Assembly (NCBI RefSeq): GCF_018812025.1
Contig: NC_063051.1
Location: 5,271,896 to 5,335,895, forward strand
Direction of reading: 5' to 3'
Source: Megalobrama amblycephala
Lineage: Eukaryota; Chordata; Actinopteri; Cypriniformes; Xenocyprididae
Length of the DNA: 64,000 nucleotides
Part shown: one piece after another, positions 47,001 through 49,620 of the stretch
Numbering within the stretch: the stretch's first letter is position 1
Layout: each line of letters opens with the position of its first letter
Program-made: the position numbers and the translations under genes
Notes under the pieces: generated by a model
The model's input: the letters and a program-made list of their open reading frames with translations, nothing else
Databases searched by the model: none
Told to the model about the DNA's origin: nothing

Positions 47001-48483
47001 CCATATTTTTTAATTTGGGGCAAAAATTATTAATGAATACAGGGGGTCGCACACCGGACACGAAGCTCAGCGCCCTGCAGCACCGCGACAAGTCTTTAAA
47101 ATTCGAATGCATTGTTTTCTATGAGCGTACGCACACCGGCGGCGACATTCGGCGCCTGTCCGCGGTGCCCAGCAACGACTCAGGAAGTTGTTCATTGTAC
47201 ATTGTTTTACATTAAATTTATATTATATTTCTTATATATCAGGAGTCGATTCAAAATTGAGCTTGCGCATATATAATGTGTGTGGCCGGTGTGCGAGTTG
47301 TCCGATACACGGTGCTGAGCTTCGCGTCCGGTGTGCGACCCCCTTAACTTACACTTCTATTTTTTCCTCACGCAAAATTTGCATATGACTTTGGAAGACT
47401 CGCACTACCATTCGAAAGTTTGAATGTGAAGAATAGCATTGATGTGAAATAGAAATCTTTTGATCAAATTAGTGCATCCTTGCTGAACAAAATTATTAAT
47501 TACCATTCCTTTAAAAAAAAAAAAAAAATCTAACTTTCCCATAACTTTTAAACAGTATTGTATATAGTTGGAATATAATGCACATACAGGTATGAACTAT
47601 TTCATATGGACTACTTGGATGATATTTTATGTAGGGCTGTCAAACGATTAATCGCGATTAATCACATACAAACTAAAAGTTTGAGTTTGCCTAATGTATG
47701 TGGATGTACTGTGCTGTTATGTACATATAAATACAAACACATTCATGTATATATTTGAGAAATATTTACAAGTATATGTATTTATTTATATTTTTATATA
47801 ATTTATATTATATATAAATACAAATGTTTTGTACATAAATAACATATTTCTCTTAAATATATACATTAACTTGTGTGTATTTATATATGCATATTAATTA
47901 CACACAGTACTCACACATATATTATGCGATTAATCGTGATTAATCGTTTGACAGCCCTAATTTTATGACACTTTTTTGTTCCATTTTGGAGATTGACAGA
48001 CATGGAGTATGGAAAGAGTTCCATAAAGATTATTCAAAAATATATTTTTTGCATTCCATAGAAAAAAATAAAACCAAATGGGTTTGAAACAACATGTAAG
48101 CAAGTACATAATGACAGAATATGATTTGTGTGAATGTGACTGATTGTTCAGAAATCTAAACTTATGTATTTTGTAGCTCCTCAAAATCTAATAGAAGAAG
48201 GTATTGGCTTAGCATTAGACCAACCAAATTTAACAAGCACAAAATCAGCCAAACTCGGTCACATTTCCCTGTCTTACACAGCGATAATGATGAGAAACCA
48301 CTGAAAAGCTGCCAGCATTCGTCGAATGGCGACTTAAAAGGAGGAGACTGCGGAGACAGCATGGTGGACTACGGCGACGAGGACACTCACTTCAACGAGG
48401 ACGGCTCTTTTATCGGAGAATACTCTGGACGCAAGGAAAGGGTCTCCATGGAAATCAAGGGAAACAATCAGAGCACAGCGTAA
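742..48483 (+). CDS. chl1: chl1: neural cell adhesion molecule L1-like protein (close homolog of L1), multi-exon gene
   Basis: L1-family single-pass neuronal adhesion receptor; family members act at the plasma membrane in axon growth, guidance and synapse formation, and bind ankyrin through the tail. Splice-joined exons give 1237 residues without three optional exons (mammalian CHL1 about 1210-1225). Layout: signal peptide 1-about 20, Ig1-Ig6 about 33-608, FN3 1-5 about 609-1102, transmembrane helix about 1116-1138, tail to 1237. Each Ig and FN3 domain is split over two exons. CHL1-specific stretches include KFPKEIIDPIEV, CNPPKGIPPLQIYWM, DYCCFAAFPRIRTIVQK, QGWFIGLMCAIALLTL, VKEKEDLHPD and EDGSFIGEY. 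The tail keeps HPD (1154-1156), reported in CHL1 as an Hsc70-binding motif, and has FIGEY (1214-1218) where L1, NrCAM and neurofascin have FIGQY. All exon phases close without a frameshift. Whether this is chl1a or chl1b is undecided. The 742 start is the signal-peptide exon acceptor; earlier 5'UTR exons are likely outside the window. Confidence 0.96.
843..936 (+). CDS. chl1: chl1 exon 1: start codon and signal peptide
   Basis: ATG at 843-845 has G at -3. It begins MRLLRKILLLLGACLNMSC, a basic N-terminus followed by a hydrophobic core, that is, a signal peptide. The exon ends in phase 1 at G|GTAAGC. The mature N-terminus begins near DIPLD, matching CHL1 spacing before Ig1. Confidence 0.85.
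1140..1310. repeat. AATTGCAACTTCATATCTCA-type short repeat
   Basis: A degenerate short-period array with units such as 'caatTGCAACTTCATATctca', plus an A-run at about 1247-1266. A larger array of the same kind is at 3345-3640. It resembles the diverged relatives at 43137-43960 and 54692-55202. Confidence 0.5.
1830..2795 (+). mobile_element. TTAA-flanked non-autonomous DNA transposon, copy 1
   Basis: 966 bp between TTAA duplicates (1826-1829 and 2796-2799). Ends AGGTGCC...GGCACCT form an imperfect inverted repeat of about 12-14 bp. A perfect 22-bp palindrome sits at 1998-2019, core CGACTGTTACGTAACAGTCG. There is no transposase. This copy lacks a short segment (after 'tttcttact') that the other three copies keep. 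TTAA targets suggest mobilisation by a piggyBac- or Kolobok-type transposase. Confidence 0.85.
2800..3258 (+). mobile_element. Truncated TTAA element related to the THAP-element terminal repeat
   Basis: Begins AGGGTTAGTTTACC directly after the TTAA that also bounds copy 1. Its body (a 'gactacagtggtccaacc' stretch, then 'aagcgacgagactactttt' and 'ttattcaac') is a diverged relative of the long terminal repeat at 33741-34240. No matching right end was seen. Confidence 0.6.
3345..3640. repeat. Short-period AT-rich array ('cacaattgcaacttcatatct')
   Basis: Repeated units of about 19-24 bp containing CACAATT(G/A)CAACTTCATATC, degenerate, with no inverted ends seen. The same repeat type recurs at 1140-1310. 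Confidence 0.55.
4974..5082 (+). CDS. chl1: chl1 exon 2: first half of Ig1
   Basis: Acceptor TTTCTTTATCTAG, donor GA|GTAAGC, phases 1 in and 2 out. It encodes VEQLPTITEQ and the B-strand cysteine in FPVKCEATGNP (Cys59), as in the CHL1/L1 Ig1 domain. Confidence 0.93.
5142..5295. mobile_element. Fold-back element with CCCTGCTGAA ends
   Basis: Starts CCCTGCTGAAAAATCCAGCT and ends with its inverse (GCTTCAGCAGGG). The interior is made of AGCTGG/CCAGCT repeats. It is nested inside the 5105-6410 element. Confidence 0.65.
5304..5966. mobile_element. TTAA-type fold-back element with AGGGTTAGTTCACCC ends
   Basis: The left AGGGTTAGTTCACCCAAAAA and right TTTTTGGGTGAACTATCCCT ends are inverted copies. 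The right side is followed by TTAA (5967-5970); the left copy is decayed to CTAA. The inner halves are also partly inverted ('taaagctt...' pairs). There is no coding capacity. Confidence 0.75.
7023..7213 (+). CDS. chl1: chl1 exon 3: second half of Ig1
   Basis: Encodes FRWTKNGQDF to IEFIVP, with the Ig core Trp71 and Cys112 in GNYRCFATNKLG. FATNKL (113-118) sits where mammalian CHL1 has FASNKL, the Ig1 motif reported to mediate neuropilin-1 association. Acceptor GTTTTTCAG, donor A|GTGAGT. Confidence 0.95.
7755..7877 (+). CDS. chl1: chl1 exon 4: first half of Ig2
   Basis: Encodes NVPKFPKEIIDPIEVMEGQ and LECNPPKGIPPLQIYWMTI, one of the most CHL1-diagnostic stretches. Acceptor CTCTCTGCAG, donor G|GTAAGT, phase 1 both ends. 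Confidence 0.96.
7990..8245. repeat. GGGTTAAAA/TTTAACCC repeat with (AT)n and (TTTTA)n
   Basis: 'Ctgggttaaaaacaacc' and inverse 'ggttgggttaaat' motifs (about 7995-8110) form a common cyprinid dispersed repeat, followed by poly-A, (AT)n at about 8137-8161 and (TTTTA)n at about 8219-8243. It lies in the intron between the two Ig2 exons. Confidence 0.55.
8533..8703 (+). CDS. chl1: chl1 exon 5: second half of Ig2
   Basis: Encodes LKHIEQDERVSVGLNGNLYF and DYCCFAAFPRIRTIVQK, closely matching CHL1 Ig2. Acceptor CATCGCAG, donor A|GTACGT, phase 1 both ends. Confidence 0.96.
8990..9034 (+). CDS. chl1: chl1 candidate cassette exon 6 (45 nt) between Ig2 and Ig3
   Basis: CATCCAAG|AC ... TATG|GTGAGT bounds 45 nt, phase 1 to phase 1, encoding about 15 residues rich in Gly/Ser (KLMKDSGSGSGRGY). 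Skipping keeps the frame. It lies exactly where human CHL1 isoforms differ by an optional Ser-rich insert of about 16 residues. Sequence similarity to that insert is weak, so the call rests on position, length, phase and splice sites. Confidence 0.65.
9279..9611. repeat. Dispersed repeat with a terminal hairpin, copy A
   Basis: Shares about 330 bp with 25971-26305 ('agacagtctttgc..catctaatggcg' to 'accttattgcttacat'). The last 130 bp fold back: 'gcaataaggtac' and 'gtgctgtatcgtga' pair with 'tgatacagcac' and 'gtaccttattgc'. Class unknown. Confidence 0.6.
9612..9713. repeat. (TATTA)n microsatellite, about 20 units
   Basis: An almost perfect pentanucleotide array of about 100 bp ending 18 nt before the splice acceptor of the first Ig3 exon (9732). 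It separates the copy A repeat from the exon. Confidence 0.9.
9732..9843 (+). CDS. chl1: chl1 exon 7: first half of Ig3
   Basis: Encodes NSLLERKPRLLTPTGMESH and LVKGKDLQLECIAEG. The acceptor (CACTGTTATAAAG) has a short pyrimidine tract because a (TATTA)n array ends only 18 nt upstream. Donor TT|GTAAGT, phase 2 out. Confidence 0.92.
10110..10410. repeat. AACGTT-rich short repeat
   Basis: Contains recurrent 'acgttcat', 'aacattca' and 'cataacgtt' motifs, a degenerate array common in cyprinid introns. No defined ends. Confidence 0.35.
10457..10641 (+). CDS. chl1: chl1 exon 8: second half of Ig3
   Basis: Encodes FPTPKVEWVKTGFNKLPEK and GKYMCKAKNPHGEIVHYFHV, with the Ig core Trp and F-strand Cys. 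Acceptor CTGTCTTTCAG, donor G|GTGAGT, phase 1 out. Confidence 0.95.
11291..11422 (+). CDS. chl1: chl1 exon 9: first half of Ig4
   Basis: Encodes EPPEFEIEPQSQLGTIGSDV and VIKCVVKGNPQPSVTWRVNG, matching the L1-family Ig4 B and C strands. Donor G|GTAAAC, phase 1 both ends. Confidence 0.95.
11664..11807 (+). CDS. chl1: chl1 exon 10: second half of Ig4
   Basis: Encodes KDGTISIHNANPENSAVYQC and GATNRHGTILANANIMI, close to CHL1 (NVHGTILANANI). Acceptor TTCTATTTCAG, donor A|GTAAGT. Confidence 0.96.
11998..12191. mobile_element. hAT-type fold-back MITE with 8-bp target duplication
   Basis: 194 bp. The ends CAGGGATGGGCAACTCCGGT and their inverse are near perfect, flanked by CTATAAAG on both sides (11990-11997 and 12192-12199). 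The 8-bp duplication and CAGGG end fit the hAT superfamily. A relative lies at 38073-38244. Confidence 0.85.
13084..13430 (+). mobile_element. Miniature LTR-like element (TRIM-like) with 42-bp interior
   Basis: Two direct repeats, 13084-13247 and 13290-13430, both start TGTAACAGAG and end TTACA (TG...CA). The interior 13248-13289 begins with TGGTGCCGTGACCCGGAT (13249-13266), matching a primer-binding site for the 3' end of tRNA-His with one mismatch from my recollection, and then is purine-rich. Each LTR carries a tRNA-like block with CCTCCCATGCC and, in the left one, a B-box-like GGTTCGAATCC. No coding sequence and no clear target duplication seen. Confidence 0.6.
14226..14337 (+). CDS. chl1: chl1 exon 11: first half of Ig5
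   Basis: Encodes NIQPLILTENNLQYMAVEGK and VMHCKVFSSPIASITW (human: VRPLIQTKDGENYATVVG, then a Cys-containing B strand). Acceptor TTTCTCCCCAG, donor TG|GTGAGT, phase 2 out. Confidence 0.95.
14607..15100 (+). mobile_element. Dispersed TTCAAAAGTTTGGGGTC-type element, near full length
   Basis: Starts 'ctttcaaaagttttggggtc' and ends 'gaccccaaacttttgaac', an inverted terminal pair. The body carries 'ctcaccaaggctg' and 'gatccttcagaaatcat' signatures shared with the other copies. Confidence 0.75.
15404..16084. mobile_element. TTAA-type fold-back element
   Basis: Left AGGTTTAGTTCACCCAAAAA after TTAA (15400-15403). The halves are inverted copies: 'cctcaagccatcctagatgt' at left matches 'acctaggatggcttgagg' at right. 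The right terminus is truncated (GGGATAACCCTTTTA). Confidence 0.7.
16304..16742 (+). repeat. Dispersed ~440-bp repeat, LTR-like, copy 1
   Basis: Aligns along its length with 55728-56190: 'agttctggcaggtcacgtca' at the start, 'gatagtggtcctgacag' at the end. A TATA-like run (CATATATAAG, about 16402) sits upstream of conserved pyrimidine-rich sequence, reminiscent of a solo LTR. No partner LTR or coding region. It ends 78 bases before chl1 exon 12. Confidence 0.55.
16821..16987 (+). CDS. chl1: chl1 exon 12: second half of Ig5
   Basis: Encodes SKDDSANAVEGERFSVHKNG and EDMGEYSCFAQNTEGKVVIA. The acceptor GGTTACACAG has a poor pyrimidine tract. An ~440-bp dispersed repeat (16304-16742) ends only 78 bases upstream, so this acceptor region may have been altered by an insertion. 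Donor G|GTAAGA. Confidence 0.93.
17076..17235 (+). CDS. chl1: chl1 exon 13: first half of Ig6
   Basis: Encodes DPTRIVDPPRNLRVSVGTTI and FSCRAEFDPSFGDDFEILWK. The human Ig6 integrin-associated DGEA motif is not present here; the fish sequence reads KKDGMTFNG. Donor CG|GTGAGA, phase 2 out. Confidence 0.94.
17318..17442 (+). CDS. chl1: chl1 exon 14: second half of Ig6
   Basis: Encodes YILDDGVLEIINVSFGDQGF and YFCVARTPVDQDMAVAQLSV, corresponding to human IDGANLTISNVTLEDQGIYCC. Acceptor GGTGTCTGTAG, donor G|GTGAGT. Confidence 0.95.
17838..17939 (+). CDS. chl1: chl1 exon 15: first half of FN3-1
   Basis: Encodes DVPDPPEDVILSEHNGRSVK and VQWIPGDDHNSSIT, very close to CHL1 (DVPDPPENLHLSERQNRSVR, AGADHNSNIS). 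Acceptor TTTCCTTAG, donor G|GTAATA, phase 1. Confidence 0.95.
18090..19045 (+). mobile_element. TTTGGGGTC-type element with nested ~460-bp insertion
   Basis: The left part (18090-18545) and right end 'actgaccccaaacgtttgaa' (about 19018) belong to the dispersed family. The middle (about 18548-19008, 'caaagtccctttaaagacaa' to 'gtatataaagcttttg') is a different repeat inserted near the right end, GC-richer than its surroundings. Confidence 0.6.
19120..19317 (+). CDS. chl1: chl1 exon 16: second half of FN3-1
   Basis: Encodes EFVIEFEECQHEPGAWREMK and YRFRVSAISEVGRGLPSQAT, the L1-family FN3-1 E to G strands. Acceptor TTTGTGCAG, donor G|GTATAT. Confidence 0.95.
19531..19601 (+). CDS. chl1: chl1 exon 17: first part of FN3-2
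   Basis: Encodes APDKNPENIKIEGHLPHEMD and INWE (human: APDRNPQNIRVQASQPKEMI). Acceptor CTTTCCAAAG, donor GAG|GTACGA, phase 0 out. Confidence 0.93.
20430..20940. repeat. Dispersed cyprinid repeat, class unknown
   Basis: The segment 'cccgctttccaaaagagggt' through 'ctcacgcagccaaaatgaag' to 'accacccctttaa' looks like a repeat recurrent in cyprinid genomes (from memory). It contains no coding sequence. Confidence 0.4.
20936..22340 (-). mobile_element. Reverse-oriented TTTGGGGTC-type element interrupted by a TTAA element
   Basis: Reverse-complement family signatures occur at 20936-21272 ('cagcaaggatgcattaaact', 'atgatttct'-like) and resume at about 22233-22340 ('gcagccttggtgagcataag'). The interruption is exactly the TTAA element at 21273-22228. 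Confidence 0.7.
21273..22228 (+). mobile_element. TTAA-flanked transposon with 22-bp palindrome, copy 2
   Basis: 956 bp, TTAA at 21269-21272 and 22229-22232, ends AGGTGCC/GGCACCT, palindrome at 21442-21463. Strongly similar to copy 1 over its whole length. Confidence 0.88.
22719..22941 (+). CDS. chl1: chl1 exon 18: second part of FN3-2
   Basis: Encodes PLSPIEHNGPGLEYKVSYRR and NHAGWGPDPKIITGYSGED (human: EQNGPGLEYRVTWK, GSGPDPQSVTLYSGEDY). Acceptor CTTGTCACAG at phase 0, donor T|GTAAGT at phase 1. Confidence 0.96.
23581..24113. mobile_element. CCAGTGTTG-ended element with nested repeat and (AT)n
   Basis: Left CCAGTGTTGCGG and right CCCCAACACTGG form an inverted terminal pair. The interior holds a piece of the 'ctcgcaattctga' repeat, a partial AACAAGCTTCCAT end and an (AT)n run (about 23850-23882). 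Confidence 0.5.
24505..24617 (+). CDS. chl1: chl1 exon 19: first part of FN3-3
   Basis: Encodes FPSAAPEDVAVEMNNTMVKV and RWEHVHKDKLNGHLGGYR (human: NSTLVKVTWSTVPKDRVHGR). Acceptor TCGTCCATAG, donor AGG|GTAATT, phase 0. Confidence 0.95.
24811..25015 (+). CDS. chl1: chl1 exon 20: second part of FN3-3
   Basis: Encodes VSLWRLRSLLDSKKTHGDKH, FSGERNHAVITGLRPFSEYS and NSRGNGPGSHPVSFKTPEGG. The exon begins with GTAAGC directly after TTGTAG, so a good 5' splice site is re-formed at the exon-exon junction. Donor G|GTGAGT. Confidence 0.95.
25590..26305. repeat. Dispersed repeat, longest copy (B)
   Basis: The first half matches 30965-31320 ('ttctgattggtcaat', 'cggttctgtgtatcactaca') and the second half matches 9279-9611. 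This copy joins the two parts into one unit of about 715 bp ending in the same hairpin. Class unknown. Confidence 0.6.
26681..26803 (+). CDS. chl1: chl1 exon 21: first part of FN3-4
   Basis: Encodes VPGQPAAFSVSNIQKHKVTL and SPVDANGVLIGYILQYQL (human: KKLNGNLTGYLLQYQI). It has a strong pyrimidine tract (CTTTCTTTCCTTACATTCAG) and donor A|GTATGT. Confidence 0.94.
27723..28472. mobile_element. 750-bp element with ~27-bp inverted ends TGAAGAGTTTGGTTCC
   Basis: Left TGAAGAGTTTGGTTCCAAAA (continuing CGCAATAA) and right TTGCGTTTTGGAACCAAACT (continuing CTTCA) are perfect inverse copies over about 27 bp. No transposase frame inside; no obvious target duplication. Superfamily not assigned. Confidence 0.7.
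28676..28965. mobile_element. Fold-back MITE (TTTAGGGTCCAATTCTCACT ends)
   Basis: The left end 'tttagggtccaattctcact' is inversely matched at the right ('agtgagaatttgattctaaa'). The body is AT-rich with 'actattaactaactattaac'. A 17-G run follows at 28976-28992. Confidence 0.65.
29274..29511. mobile_element. 238-bp TTAA MITE with AGGGATAGTTCACTC ends
   Basis: TTAA at 29270-29273 and 29512-29515. Left AGGGATAGTTCACTCAAAAA, right TTTTTGGGTGAACTATCCCT. A short inner hairpin occurs around 'aagtcaatgg'/'ccattgactt'. Confidence 0.88.
30722..31961. mobile_element. TTAA-flanked element (AGGCCCACTG...) with two nested insertions
   Basis: TTAA at 30718-30721 and 31962-31965 bound a unit beginning AGGCCCACTGAAGTG and ending CATGGGGACT. 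Inside lie a piece of the 25590-type repeat (about 30965-31320) and a complete hAT element (31439-31765). Confidence 0.6.
31439..31765. mobile_element. hAT-type long palindrome with 8-bp duplication
   Basis: Ends TAGGGCTGCA/TGCAGCCCTA, flanked by AACTGAAG on both sides (31431-31438 and 31766-31773). The element is nearly one long inverted repeat: 'ccggttccctgattaccgct' at left matches its inverse at right, meeting around 31600. No coding capacity. Confidence 0.88.
32489..32665 (+). CDS. chl1: chl1 exon 22: second part of FN3-4
   Basis: Encodes INDTEELGPPMTVNISADSN and LSKYKFYLRCCTRVGCGPAA (human: IINDTYEIGELND, TKYKFYLRACTSQGCG). Acceptor TTTTCCTGTTTAG, donor A|GTGAGT. The preceding intron is 5.7 kb and rich in transposons. 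Confidence 0.95.
32666..33589. other. Intron sequence without recognised feature
   Basis: The open frame continuing past the FN3-4 exon donor reads through intron and has no family resemblance. No inverted ends or known repeat were recognised here. Confidence 0.4.
33741..35173 (+). mobile_element. TTAA element with ~500-bp inverted repeats carrying a THAP-domain exon
   Basis: TTAA at 33737-33740 and 35174-35177. The left 33741-34240 and right 34675-35173 arms are near-identical inverted repeats starting AGGGATAGTTCACCCAAAAA, the same ends as the short MITEs in this window. The ~430-bp centre holds one THAP exon. The high similarity of the arms suggests a recent insertion or arm homogenisation. 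It sits inside a Penelope-like element. Confidence 0.88.
34315..34617 (+). CDS. THAP zinc-finger domain exon inside the TTAA element
   Basis: ATG at 34315 begins MVRKCAFPGCPN. A C2CH THAP finger is present: Cys5, Cys10, LTFHRFP (32-38), Trp48, LCSEHF (Cys69, His72) and AVPNLF (91-96). The gap between Cys10 and Cys69 (58 residues) is longer than the usual 35-50. The exon ends after codon 101 at AAG|GTAAGT; the open frame continues only 7 codons to a stop at 34639-34641. It looks like the first exon of a THAP gene or THAP-containing transposase whose other exons are missing. THAP fingers bind DNA. Whether it is expressed is unknown. Confidence 0.75.
37071..37100 (+). CDS. chl1: chl1 possible 30-nt mini-exon between FN3-4 and FN3-5
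   Basis: GTTTTGCCAG|CT ... ATCA|GTATGA bounds 30 nt, phase 1 to phase 1, reading (T)STDAASFNI. It is in frame and could be included or skipped without a shift. The donor is weak and no homolog is known to me, so this may be chance. Confidence 0.3.
37523..37597 (+). CDS. chl1: chl1 candidate 75-nt Ser/Thr-rich cassette exon before FN3-5
   Basis: A strong acceptor (CTTTTTTTCCAG) and donor ATAG|GTACTA bound 75 nt, phase 1 both ends. The 25 residues are Ser/Thr/Arg-rich (RKSGSRFPSRKTTVSPVANA, then TLSSIG) with an N-glycosylation sequon NAT. Neurofascin and NrCAM also carry alternatively spliced Ser/Thr-rich exons between FN3-4 and FN3-5. No similar segment is known to me in mammalian CHL1. Confidence 0.45.
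   Translation, partial: ENLAHDFLQEKPLFPLWLMLLFLL
37706..39238 (+). mobile_element. TTTGGGGTC-type element split by about 1.2 kb of other repeats
   Basis: The left part 37706-37850 ('gttcaaaggtttgggatcag', 'ctcaccaaggctg') and right part about 39040-39238 ('gatgaatagaaagttcacaa' to 'cttactgatccccaac') are halves of one copy. The insert includes a hAT-like piece (38073-38244) and an unclassified GC-richer repeat (about 38370-39010, 'cgcccccaggtggttggtcc'). Confidence 0.6.
38073..38244. mobile_element. hAT-like fold-back MITE related to 11998-12191
   Basis: Begins CAGGGGTCTCCAGACTCGGT, followed by CCTGGAGGGCC as in 11998-12191, and ends 'aggagtttggagaccactgg'. The inner 'cacacctgaaccagctaatc' is also shared. 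Confidence 0.65.
39240..40324. other. Intron stretch with mostly unique sequence
   Basis: No repeat ends or exons recognised. Homeobox-type TAATTA cores cluster at about 40020-40070. It is a possible regulatory stretch, but I have no conservation evidence. Confidence 0.25.
40325..40840. mobile_element. ACACTGTAAACC-ended MITE
   Basis: TACACTGTAAACC at left and GGTTTACAGTGTA at right form inverted ends of about 13 bp with TA at each edge. The body is AT-rich with repeated 'ttgttttgagt'. Similar ends occur at 63222-63987. Confidence 0.65.
41280..41387 (+). CDS. chl1: chl1 exon 25: first half of FN3-5
   Basis: Encodes AVLNISTSVSHNFANISWIP, then GTEQTESELYVAFMNN. It has the FN3 B-strand Trp and the shape of the first half of an FN3 domain. 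Acceptor CTCTTCTCTCAG, donor C|GTAAGC. Human CHL1 lacks most of this half-domain (see findings). Confidence 0.9.
41636..41771. mobile_element. Short hAT-like MITE (TAGGGCTGTCAA)
   Basis: 136 bp, left TAGGGCTGTCAA, right AGCCCTA, flanked by ATAATTAT and ATAATTGT, an 8-bp duplication with one mismatch. An internally decayed relative of 47632-47959. It lies in the intron between the two FN3-5 exons. Confidence 0.65.
41858..42019 (+). CDS. chl1: chl1 exon 26: second half of FN3-5
   Basis: Encodes REGNWKISDALNSSK-like sequence, then IIEGLEPGTEYTVRLMTKSW and DNSSIFEDVIRTRVK. Human CHL1 has FEPGAEHIVRLMTKNW and DNDSIFQDVIETR at the same place. Acceptor ATCTTGTAG, donor G|GTGAGG. Confidence 0.95.
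42392..42523 (+). CDS. chl1: chl1 exon 27: transmembrane helix
   Basis: Encodes GLASIHGGISNQGWFIGLMC, AIALLTLTVLIACFV and the basic stop-transfer NRNKGGKYS. It is nearly identical to CHL1 (ISTQGWFIGLMCAIALLTLL). Acceptor TCTCTCACAG, donor G|GTATTC. Confidence 0.97.
43137..43960. repeat. GAATTGCGAGATATAAACTC-type minisatellite block
   Basis: Two adjacent arrays of alternating AATTGYGAG and its inverse with TATAAA(G/C)TC linkers, bounded by 'atggaagcttgttttgccac'-type ends at the left. The array makes one frame read as a repeated peptide, which is a by-product of the repeat. Confidence 0.65.
43958..44022. repeat. Compound microsatellite (TA)n(CA)n
   Basis: A (TA)n run directly followed by (CA)n, in the intron before chl1 exon 28. 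Confidence 0.9.
44125..44197 (+). CDS. chl1: chl1 exon 28: juxtamembrane cytoplasmic tail
   Basis: Encodes VKEKEDLHPDLESQGINDDT, then FCEY. The HPD tripeptide is kept. The family's RSLE endocytic mini-exon motif is absent, as in other CHL1 proteins. Acceptor TTTATTCAG, donor AG|GTATTT, phase 2 out. Confidence 0.96.
44198..45240. other. Intron sequence, little recognised
   Basis: Apart from a decayed AGGGATAGTTCACCC-like piece (about 45011-45080, 'gagttgttcacacaataatg') no feature was recognised. Confidence 0.3.
45241..46778 (-). mobile_element. Tc1/mariner-type transposon with ~210-bp inverted repeats
   Basis: CAGGTGCTGGTCATATAATT at left and its inverse at right, TA on both sides (45239-45240 and 46779-46780). 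Terminal inverted repeats of about 210 bp include 'ccagtatctcaaaatattag'. The length (1538 bp) is typical of fish Tc1 elements. Inserted in the last intron of chl1. Confidence 0.9.
45690..46530 (-). pseudogene. Broken Tc1 transposase
   Basis: - strand fragments in several frames: MGKTADLAMVQ (near 46490), KPLLKQKQRQKHRTWAKEKK (46120-46180), VMIWGAVTSAGVGPLCFIK and KLYGDADFLFQQDFSTCPQC (45770-45950). QQDLAPAH, with the second catalytic Asp, is recast as QQDFSTCP. Several frameshifts and missing segments (the first DDE block is not readable) make this inactive. Confidence 0.88.
47041..47344. mobile_element. GC-rich fold-back MITE (AGGGGGTCGCACACCGG ends)
   Basis: Left AGGGGGTCGCACACCGGACA and right TGTGCGACCCCCT are inverse over about 30 bp, including the 'cgaagctcagc' stretch. 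CpG-rich against an AT-rich intron. No target duplication was recognised. Confidence 0.75.
47403..47572 (+). mobile_element. Internally deleted TTTGGGGTC-type element
   Basis: 'ccattcgaaagtttgaatg' joins directly to the family 3' part ('gcatccttgctgaac'), then A-run and 'cataacttttaaacagtatt'. The middle is missing. Confidence 0.5.
47632..47959. mobile_element. hAT-type MITE (TAGGGCTGTCAAACGATTAA)
   Basis: 328 bp, with inverted ends TAGGGCTGTCAAACGATTAA and its inverse, flanked by ATTTTATG (47624-47631 and 47960-47967). The interior is AT-rich with runs of TATATA and ATTTATAT. Confidence 0.9.
48282..48483 (+). CDS. chl1: chl1 last coding exon: ankyrin-binding tail and stop
   Basis: Encodes SDNDEKPLKSCQHSSNGDLK, then a Gly/Asp stretch, VDYGDEDTHFNEDGSFIGEY and SGRKERVSMEIKGNNQSTA, ending at TAA 48481-48483. 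EDGSFIGEY aligns with CHL1 EDGSFIGAY. The C-terminus differs from mammals, which end TATFPLRA. Acceptor CCTGTCTTACACAG. Confidence 0.96.
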
Positions 48484-49616
48484 TGGACCACGGACAATTT
48501 ATTTGTTGGACAAGCTCACACAAAAGGTCAGTCAAAAGGAAGAGGAAGGAGAAAAGCACGGCATAACGGCACCCGAAGGACATCTTTGCAATTAATGTGT
48601 TATTGTCAAACTCTCAGTCATACTTACATCATTTTACGAGGCTTAGTTTGTTTTGCGTGCTGTAACTGATCAATCATGCCAGTTGTGTATACTTTTGTGG
48701 GGTGTTTTTGTATTAAATCTTTGCAAATCATTGGTGACTTTGGAGCTGCCAGAGAGTTTGAATGCAAACTCTGTAAGAAGATAAACACCGTTTTTGCTTT
48801 CTTTGTGTCATCATGTAGCCAAGCAAGTTTTATGTCAGGGTATTATTTTTATTTCGAAGCAAATATTATTGACATTTTATATTTCAGATACTGTATACTG
48901 TGCATTCATTAAATGTGGGTTATTATGTGTACGAAGGAGTTGTTGCTTAAATAATCGTAATTTGTGTTGAAATCCAAAAAGTGTAAGGCAACATAAGGGT
49001 TGACTCACAATTAGTCTCTCATGCTTTGTTGAACATTGTCGCATTGAACTGATTATAATTAACGGTTCGGGCTATACTAACAATTGCATAGCCACATTCA
49101 GCACCACATAAAGCCTACAGTGAGTCTGCTGCTGTTAACCTGCTAGCCATATTTCAGTATATTATCATATAGGCACATACTCAATGTTCATCCGTAAAAA
49201 AAAAAAAAAAAAAAAAAAAGCCTCTTTTGCCTTAGAATGACCTTGATGTTCTGGTAAGTATGACGTAACAAATTACATTCTCATGGATTCCGTGACACAG
49301 GGTTGGAATTCCAAAATTCCGCATTGGCATTAAATCCTATGAAATAGTTTTATTCATAAATGGACAATTCAGAAACACCATAATAGCTCCAGAAAATGCA
49401 ATTGTGTTCATGTTTATGTATGTTTTTTGGAACGGCTCCACAATGAGTCAAACCCACATTCTGTACAATGTTTCTGTAAATTCTGTTTGCATGTTTAAGG
49501 ATGTTGAATGAGGTTTGTGCGCAGATTGGACATTAAATTGTATCATTTTTTTCTTCATCCTGGCTTTGCTAAATGCAGCATCATGGCTTTTTTGCTTATT
49601 GAACCTTCAATGCTGA
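48484..49616 (+). other. chl1: chl1 3'UTR and proximal flank, end not defined
   Basis: There is no coding potential after the stop. ATTAAA-type hexamers occur at 48712-48717 and 48908-48913 and could serve as poly(A) signals. A 22-base A-run lies near 49198. No canonical AATAAA was seen before the transposon at 49621. The real transcript end needs RNA evidence. Confidence 0.4.
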
Positions 49617-49620
49617 TTAA

